In this document: positions 57,417 to 64,000 of the stretch, piece by piece
Numbering within the stretch: the first letter of the stretch is position 1
Layout: each line of letters starts with the position of its first letter
Assembly (NCBI GenBank): GCA_020629835.1
Contig: JAHDCO010000002.1
Location: 1 to 64,000 of the forward strand
Direction of reading: 5' to 3'
DNA length: 64,000 nt
DNA from: Granulosicoccaceae bacterium
Lineage (GTDB): Bacteria > Pseudomonadota > Gammaproteobacteria > Granulosicoccales > Granulosicoccaceae
Program-made: the position numbers and the translations under genes
The notes under the pieces: model-generated
What the model was told of the DNA's origin: nothing
The model's input: only the letters and a program-made list of their open reading frames with translations
The model's database searches: none

Positions 57417-59249
57417 TTATTCAACGGTTACCGACTTGGCCAGGTTTCTTGGCTGGTCAACGTCGGTACCTTTGATGATGGCCACGTGATAAGACAGCAA
57501 TTGCAGCGGTATGGTGTAAACGATAGGCGCTACGATAGCGTCACAACTCGGCACCTCTAATACCTTCATGGTTTCGTCGGCTTTGAAGTGTGCATCCTTG
57601 TCAGCAAACACGTACATCAAACTCCCACGCGCGCGAACCTCTTCCACGTTAGACTTTAGTTTCTCTACTAGCTCATTATTCGGTGCTACCACGATAACGG
57701 GCATATCCGCATCGATCAACGCCAGTGGGCCGTGCTTCAACTCACCGGCCGCATACGCTTCAGCGTGAATGTACGAGATCTCTTTTAGCTTTAATGCGCC
57801 CTCCATCGCAATAGGGTACTGATCACCTCGACCTAGAAATAAGCTGTGATGTTTATCGGCAAAATCTTCCGCCAGATCCTGGATAGCTTCATCCATACTC
57901 AGCGCTTGCTCAAGCTTTGCCGGTAACGCCTGTACTGCGCTCGCGATGCGTTGCTGCATGGCTTCAGGCATGCCGCGGTGTTTACCTACCGCTGACGCCA
58001 GAAGCAGTAAGCCAGTCAGTTGCACTGTGAATGCCTTGGTTGAGGCCACACCGATTTCAGCCCCGGCTTTCATCAGGTAAGCCATGTCAGACTCACGAAC
58101 CAGCGAAGACCCATCGACGTTACAGATCGTGAGGCTGGCCATATAGCCCTGCTCTTTAGCCAATCGCAGAGCAGCAAGTGTATCGGCCGTTTCCCCTGAT
58201 TGAGAAATTGTTACCAGCAGGCTATTCGGCCGCACAAAACTTTCTCGGTAGCGATATTCAGAAGCAATTTCTACATTGCACGACACGCCACCAAAGGATT
58301 CAAACCAATAACGCGCTGTCATTCCTGCGTGATAGCTGGTACCACAGGCAATGATTTGCACGTGCTCGACATTGGCTAATAAGGATTCAGCTTTCTCGCC
58401 AAACGCATGATCCGGCACTACCGAGCCTTCCAAGCGGCCTGTTACCGTGCGCTGAATAGCGACCGGTTGCTCATACATCTCTTTCTGCATGTAATGGCGG
58501 TAATTGCCTTTATCGCTGGAGTCTTGCGCCAGCGTGGATTCTTCTACATCACGCTCTACCGGATTACCGTCGGCATCCACGATCGTGACGGTTTTTCGGG
58601 TCACTTCGGCAACATCACCTTCTTCCAGATAAGCAAAACGCCGAGTAACCGGCAACAAAGCCAATTGATCAGACGCAATGAAGTTTTCACCCACCCCAAA
58701 TCCGATAACTAATGGACTGCCTGACCGCGCAACGATGAGCTTGTCCGGTTGCGTACGGTCCATGATTACGGTGCCATAGGCGCCTTCCAATCGAGCAGAC
58801 AAAGCCTGCACCGCTTCAAACAATGAGTCACGCGTTTTCATTTCGTGATCTATGGCGTGTGCCATAACTTCGGTATCGGTATCTGATGTGAAGGTGTAAC
58901 CGAGTGCGATAAGTTCGGCTCGCAGTTCTTCATGGTTTTCAATAATGCCGTTATGAACCACGGCAAAGCGTTCACTGGACACATGCGGGTGTGCATTGGC
59001 TTCATTGGGTTCACCGTGAGTCGCCCAGCGTGTGTGCGCAATACCGGTTCCACCTGGCATACCCACATCGGCAACGGCGTCTACCAGTTCTTTAACCTTT
59101 CCGACTCTGCGAACTCTTTGAAGTTCTCCGTCGGCGTTGATCGCTGCAATACCCGCGGAGTCATACCCGCGGTATTCCAGGCTTTGCAAACCCATCAATA
59201 AGATTTCGGCAATATCACGTTGCGCTACTGCGCCTACGATTCCACACAT
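57417..59249 (-). CDS. glmS: Glucosamine-fructose-6-phosphate aminotransferase
   Basis: 610 residues. MCGIVGAV at the N-terminus exposes the catalytic Cys of the Ntn glutaminase domain; two SIS isomerase domains follow ([63 protein letters not shown]). The C-terminus LAKSVTVE is classic. The start is fixed by MCGI at 59249. It makes glucosamine-6-phosphate for cell wall and LPS. glmU lies 16 bp upstream, so one operon. No glmS ribozyme is expected or seen. Confidence 0.98.
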   Translation of the reverse strand: MCGIVGAVAQRDIAEILLMGLQSLEYRGYDSAGIAAINADGELQRVRRVGKVKELVDAVADVGMPGGTGIAHTRWATHGEPNEANAHPHVSSERFAVVHNGIIENHEELRAELIALGYTFTSDTDTEVMAHAIDHEMKTRDSLFEAVQALSARLEGAYGTVIMDRTQPDKLIVARSGSPLVIGFGVGENFIASDQLALLPVTRRFAYLEEGDVAEVTRKTVTIVDADGNPVERDVEESTLAQDSSDKGNYRHYMQKEMYEQPVAIQRTVTGRLEGSVVPDHAFGEKAESLLANVEHVQIIACGTSYHAGMTARYWFESFGGVSCNVEIASEYRYRESFVRPNSLLVTISQSGETADTLAALRLAKEQGYMASLTICNVDGSSLVRESDMAYLMKAGAEIGVASTKAFTVQLTGLLLLASAVGKHRGMPEAMQQRIASAVQALPAKLEQALSMDEAIQDLAEDFADKHHSLFLGRGDQYPIAMEGALKLKEISYIHAEAYAAGELKHGPLALIDADMPVIVVAPNNELVEKLKSNVEEVRARGSLMYVFADKDAHFKADETMKVLEVPSCDAIVAPIVYTIPLQLLSYHVAIIKGTDVDQPRNLAKSVTVE

Positions 59250-59265
59250 GTGATTGATTCTTCCG

Positions 59266-60636
59266 CTATGACTTTTTGGTTGGACGTTGCCAACCTTCGA
59301 TGGTTGTTTGTTTAGCGCGTGTAATAGTGAGTTTGTCACCAGGCGCTTGTTTGGTAATGGTGCTGCCGGCGCCAATCGTTGCACCTTCACCGATCGTGAC
59401 TGGTGCGACCAATGCGGCGTTTGAACCGATAAAGGCGCCTGAACCTATGACTGTTTTATGCTTATTCGCGCCGTCGTAATTACAGGTAATGGTGCCCGCA
59501 CCGACGTTAACGTTCTCAGCAATTTCTGCATCACCCACGTAACTTAAATGATTTACTTTGCTGCCGTTTCCGATAACCGCTTTTTTTGCTTCCACGAAAT
59601 TGCCGATCTTTACCGAGTCAGCTAATTCGCAACCCGGACGAATACGTGCAAAAGGACCGATGTCTCCCTGCTGTCCGATGGTGGAATCTTCAATCACGCT
59701 GTTAGCCTTAATGTGAGTACCATCACCAATGATCGCATTAGAAAATGTGCAATTCGGGCCAATTGTGACGTTATTGCCTATATGACATTTACCCTCGAAT
59801 ACCGCGTTAACATCAATGTCCACATCGGTGCCATGAGTTAAGGTTCCGCGGATATCAATTCGTGCCGGGTCTCTCAAGGTAACCCCACCTTCCATCAAAG
59901 CCATGGCTTGATTATTCTGGTGTACGCGCTCTAACGTAGCTAATTGAACACGGCTATTGACTCCATCGGTTTCCCAGGCATCTTCAGGATGAATGGCTTC
60001 AACGTTGACGTTATTCGCCACCGCCAGGCCGATCAGATCGGTTAGGTAGTATTCGCCCTGGGCATTGTCATTACCGATCTGCTTTAACAGGGACAACAAC
60101 CATTTACCTTTTATCGATATAACGCCGCAGTTGCCTTCCTTAATGGCTAACTGTTCTGGGGTTGCATCTTTTTGCTCAACAATACCCACAACCGCGCCCG
60201 TGCCATCTGCGCCATCACGAATGATTCGTCCATAGCCCGTAGGGTCTTCCATGTGCAGCGTGAGTAGGCCCATCTGACTCTCGCTGACCGTATCCAACAT
60301 CTTTTGATAAGTACTGGCACGTGTAAGCGGGACATCGCCGTATGTGAGCAACACGGTATCGTCGTCTTCTATACCTTCAAGACCTTGCATGACGGCATGG
60401 GCGGTACCTAATTGCTCGGTTTGCATAGCCCACTGAACAGGCTGTGTCATGGTTTGTTTTACTTGATCAGCACCATGGCCAATGACCACCGTAATGCCTT
60501 CCGCGTTCAATGAAAGGCCAGTATCGATGACGTGGCCAAGTAACGGTTTACCCGCTAAACGATGCAATACCTTCGGCAACGTCGATTTCATGCGGGTGCC
60601 CTTGCCTGCGGCAAGAATAATGAGACGTATAGCCAT
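59266..60636 (-). CDS. glmU: Bifunctional GlcNAc-1-P uridyltransferase / GlcN-1-P acetyltransferase
   Basis: 456 residues. The N-terminal pyrophosphorylase signature is [18 protein letters not shown]; the C-terminal left-handed beta-helix is seen as hexapeptide repeats from about 260 ([34 protein letters not shown]) with [27 protein letters not shown]. It produces UDP-GlcNAc. Start at 60636 ([11 protein letters not shown]); the frame opens further upstream at 60681 but that adds non-family sequence. Standard position downstream of the atp operon. Confidence 0.97.
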   Translation of the reverse strand: MAIRLIILAAGKGTRMKSTLPKVLHRLAGKPLLGHVIDTGLSLNAEGITVVIGHGADQVKQTMTQPVQWAMQTEQLGTAHAVMQGLEGIEDDDTVLLTYGDVPLTRASTYQKMLDTVSESQMGLLTLHMEDPTGYGRIIRDGADGTGAVVGIVEQKDATPEQLAIKEGNCGVISIKGKWLLSLLKQIGNDNAQGEYYLTDLIGLAVANNVNVEAIHPEDAWETDGVNSRVQLATLERVHQNNQAMALMEGGVTLRDPARIDIRGTLTHGTDVDIDVNAVFEGKCHIGNNVTIGPNCTFSNAIIGDGTHIKANSVIEDSTIGQQGDIGPFARIRPGCELADSVKIGNFVEAKKAVIGNGSKVNHLSYVGDAEIAENVNVGAGTITCNYDGANKHKTVIGSGAFIGSNAALVAPVTIGEGATIGAGSTITKQAPGDKLTITRAKQTTIEGWQRPTKKS

Positions 60637-60821
60637 AACCTTAATTGAGCGCCTAGCTGACTGGAAAGTGTGGACCCACACCGACTAAGTGTGTATCGGA
60701 TAACACTACCTAGCAATTGAGCCGCCAATTTCAAGTAATCAATGATTTCACACGGATTTACGTGTCAACAGTCCAGCGCCAAACTTTAGACACATTGCAA
60801 ACAGTCATACTCACGCCCATT

Positions 60822-60854
60822 AAAAAGGGCTGAGCAAGTAACCTTGCTCAGCCC
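60822..60854 (-). terminator. Intrinsic terminator of the atp operon
   Basis: On the minus strand GGGCTGAGCAAG pairs with CTTGCTCAGCCC around a four-base GTTA loop, then TTTTT. A perfect 12-base-pair stem 28 bases after the atpC stop. glmU therefore likely has its own promoter in 60640-60820. Confidence 0.93.
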
Positions 60855-60881
60855 TGGCGTTAACCGATAAAAAAGTCGCGC

Positions 60882-61301
60882 TTAGTTTTGACGCAACTTC
60901 TTAATCAGTGACAACTGCGCAGAAGCTTCAGCCAAGCGAGCCTGCACTTCCGCGTAGTTCACTTCAGAAGGCGCTCCGGTTAACAAGGCCTCAGCCTCTT
61001 CCTTCGCCTTAAGCGCCGCTGCTTCGTCTATTTCATCGCCACGTAAAGCGGCATCTGCCAATATCGTCACGTGGTGAGGTTGAACCTCCAGGATGCCGCC
61101 AGAGACATAGATGTCAACATCTTCAGCATCACCCACCGCTTTTACGTGCACTTCACCCGGCTTGATACCGGTGATGAAAGGCGCGTGCCCTGGCGCAATA
61201 CCCACTTCACCCATTTGAGCAGAGGCAGTGACCATAGTGCTTTCGCCCGAGAAGATTTCCTTCTCAGCACTCACGATGTCAACTTTAAGAGTGGCAGCCA
61301 T
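60882..61301 (-). CDS. atpC: ATP synthase epsilon subunit
   Basis: 139 residues. FSGESTMVTASAQMGEVGIAPGHAPFITGIKPGEV is the typical N-terminal beta-sandwich; the C-terminal helical hairpin follows. It is part of the F1 central stalk and inhibits ATP hydrolysis. It starts 2 bp after the atpD stop and is the last gene of the operon. Confidence 0.97.
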   Translation of the reverse strand: MAATLKVDIVSAEKEIFSGESTMVTASAQMGEVGIAPGHAPFITGIKPGEVHVKAVGDAEDVDIYVSGGILEVQPHHVTILADAALRGDEIDEAAALKAKEEAEALLTGAPSEVNYAEVQARLAEASAQLSLIKKLRQN

Positions 61302-61303
61302 GG

Positions 61304-62716
<1,413 letters not shown>

Positions 62717-63580
62717 CTAGACCGCTGCGGCGCCGCCGACGATTTCGGAAATTTCTTGAGTGATCGCTGCCTGGCGCGCTTTGTTGTAAACCAACTGAAG
62801 TTCACCAATAAGCTCACCGGCGTTGTCAGAAGCGCTCTTCATAGCAATCATGCGAGCGGACATTTCACAAGCAACGTTTTCTACCACCGATTGATAGATC
62901 AGTGATTCGATGTAGCGAGTCATCAAGTTATCCAGTACATCTTCCGCACTGGGTTCGTATAAGTAATCCCAAGCGCTTGCACGCTCTTCACCCAATTCAG
63001 CCACTGCCGGTAACAACTGCGTGACTCTTGGTGTCTGTGTCATGGTGTTAACGAATTCCGTCTCAACGATAAACAAGCGATCAATCTTGTTTTCATCGTA
63101 GGCATCCAGCATCACTCGCATCGCACCGATGAGCTCAGCCAACTCAGGTGAATCACCTAAGTCAGTGACGGAACCAACCACGTTGGCGCCCATTCGAGCA
63201 AACGCCTGCGTAGCTTTTTTGCCGATAGTTACCACATCAATCTCAACGCCTTGATCGTCGAACTCCTTCATTGCACTGACGGCGGCTTTGATCGCGTTGG
63301 TGTTTAAACCACCACACAAACCACGGTCCGTACTGACGATCATGAAACCGACCCGCTTTACATCGGGGCGGTCAATGACGTAGGGGTGCTTGTACTCAAC
63401 ATTCGCCGCTGCCACGTGGCCGATAACCTGGCGCATCTTGGTTGCATAAGGCCGGTTCGCATTCATGCGATCCTGTGCCTTACGCATTTTAGACGCAGCA
63501 ACCATCTCCATCGCTTTAGTGATCTTTTGAGTATTCTGAATACTCTTGATCTGCGTGCGTATTTCTTTACCTGAAGCCAT
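62717..63580 (-). CDS. atpG: ATP synthase gamma subunit
   Basis: 287 residues. N-terminal [36 protein letters not shown] and the [14 protein letters not shown] region are diagnostic. Rotary shaft of F1. It lies 33 bp before atpD. Confidence 0.98.
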   Translation of the reverse strand: MASGKEIRTQIKSIQNTQKITKAMEMVAASKMRKAQDRMNANRPYATKMRQVIGHVAAANVEYKHPYVIDRPDVKRVGFMIVSTDRGLCGGLNTNAIKAAVSAMKEFDDQGVEIDVVTIGKKATQAFARMGANVVGSVTDLGDSPELAELIGAMRVMLDAYDENKIDRLFIVETEFVNTMTQTPRVTQLLPAVAELGEERASAWDYLYEPSAEDVLDNLMTRYIESLIYQSVVENVACEMSARMIAMKSASDNAGELIGELQLVYNKARQAAITQEISEIVGGAAAV

Positions 63581-63619
63581 TGCTCACCTCGTTATCCGTT
63601 TATGCCGAAGTGCCCGTGC

Positions 63620-64000
63620 TTACCAAGTACCAGTCGATTTGAACGCTTCGATGCCTTTCTTGAAAGCGGCCTCGATGTTTTCATTCCAGTCGCCATCAGA
63701 GTCAACAGAATCTAACAGGTCCTGGTGGTTGCTACGGAAGTGGTCGTGCATCGCCGCTTCGAAGTCTACGATCTTGGCAACTTCAACATCATCGAGGTAG
63801 CCTTCGTTCGCAGCGTACAGCGATACACCCATTTCGCCGATAGACAGAGGTGCGTACTGCTTCTGCTTCATCAGTTCGGTAACACGTTGGCCGCGTTCGA
63901 GCTGCTTACGAGTGGCTTCATCCAAGTCTGATGCGAACTGAGCAAATGCCGCCAATTCACGGTACTGAGCCAAGGCCAGTCGAACACCACCACCTAACTT
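63620..64000 (-). CDS. atpA: ATP synthase alpha subunit, C-terminal part (cut by window)
   Basis: The last 126 codons are visible, beginning within [34 protein letters not shown] and ending near AFKSTGTW, typical of the C-terminal helical domain. The start and nucleotide-binding domain lie beyond the right edge. Confidence 0.97.
   Translation of the reverse strand, partial: KLGGGVRLALAQYRELAAFAQFASDLDEATRKQLERGQRVTELMKQKQYAPLSIGEMGVSLYAANEGYLDDVEVAKIVDFEAAMHDHFRSNHQDLLDSVDSDGDWNENIEAAFKKGIEAFKSTGTW

Overview
This window looks like chromosomal DNA from a marine, heterotrophic gammaproteobacterium. The blocks atp operon–glmU–glmS, ribF–ileS–lspA–ispH, ispB/rplU–rpmA–obgE–proB and yicC/rph–rdgB–hemW are typical of that class. 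A NavAb-like sodium channel, an NhaR/NhaA pair, a secreted GH16 glucanase and a rhizobial-type glycerol ABC importer fit a saline habitat. The repeat modules in two secreted proteins remind me of Granulosicoccus-like bacteria, but that is an impression from memory. I see no prophage, insertion sequence, CRISPR array, tRNA or rRNA.

Layout. 1-9901: glycerol regulon. A minus-strand operon encodes the binding protein, GlpR, two ATPases, two permeases, a DUF2160 membrane protein and GlpD (cut by the window edge). glpK is divergent, and candidate GlpR operators lie between. 10047-13683: an LpoB-like lipoprotein, its TPR-lipoprotein partner, a 16-codon small ORF with an extreme Shine-Dalgarno and its own terminator, a VC0807-family membrane protein and a DM13 protein. 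13676-17139: a PhnDCEE importer. 17444-21421: a DegP-type protease divergent from a two-component system. 21410-24990: a small membrane protein, a sodium channel, NhaR and NhaA. 24950-31352: yicC, rph, rdgB, hemW, rpmE, two nucleases and rluE. 31398-33107: a secreted metzincin protease. 33175-38399: ispB, rplU, rpmA, an unknown gene, obgE, proB and rpsT. 38480-49579: murJ, ribF, a divergent GT51-like protein, a modular secreted protein, ileS, lspA, ispH, an iodotyrosine-deiodinase-like flavoprotein and a DMT exporter. 49748-57314: a YidB-like protein, a 23-residue-repeat lipoprotein, the GH16 enzyme, an HCCA isomerase-like protein, an MFS transporter, a DUF3144 protein, another DMT transporter and a TPR protein. 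57417-64000: glmS, glmU and atpC-D-G-A (atpA cut by the edge).

How they work together. The first 10 kb is a complete route from external glycerol to dihydroxyacetone phosphate: ABC uptake, GlpK, GlpD, with GlpR control. The middle is mostly core translation, envelope and isoprenoid functions, with accessory secreted proteins inserted between them.

The most notable observations are: (1) the two glycerol ATPases carry complementary motif losses that predict one good and one degenerate ATP site; (2) the GH16 catalytic domain is split by three fibronectin-III-like modules; (3) the small ORF at 12152 has a 13-base match to the 16S rRNA tail; (4) the GT51-like protein has Gln where the second catalytic Glu should be; (5) one lipoprotein has an exact 23-residue repeat; (6) several in-frame 6/12-bp tandem expansions occur.
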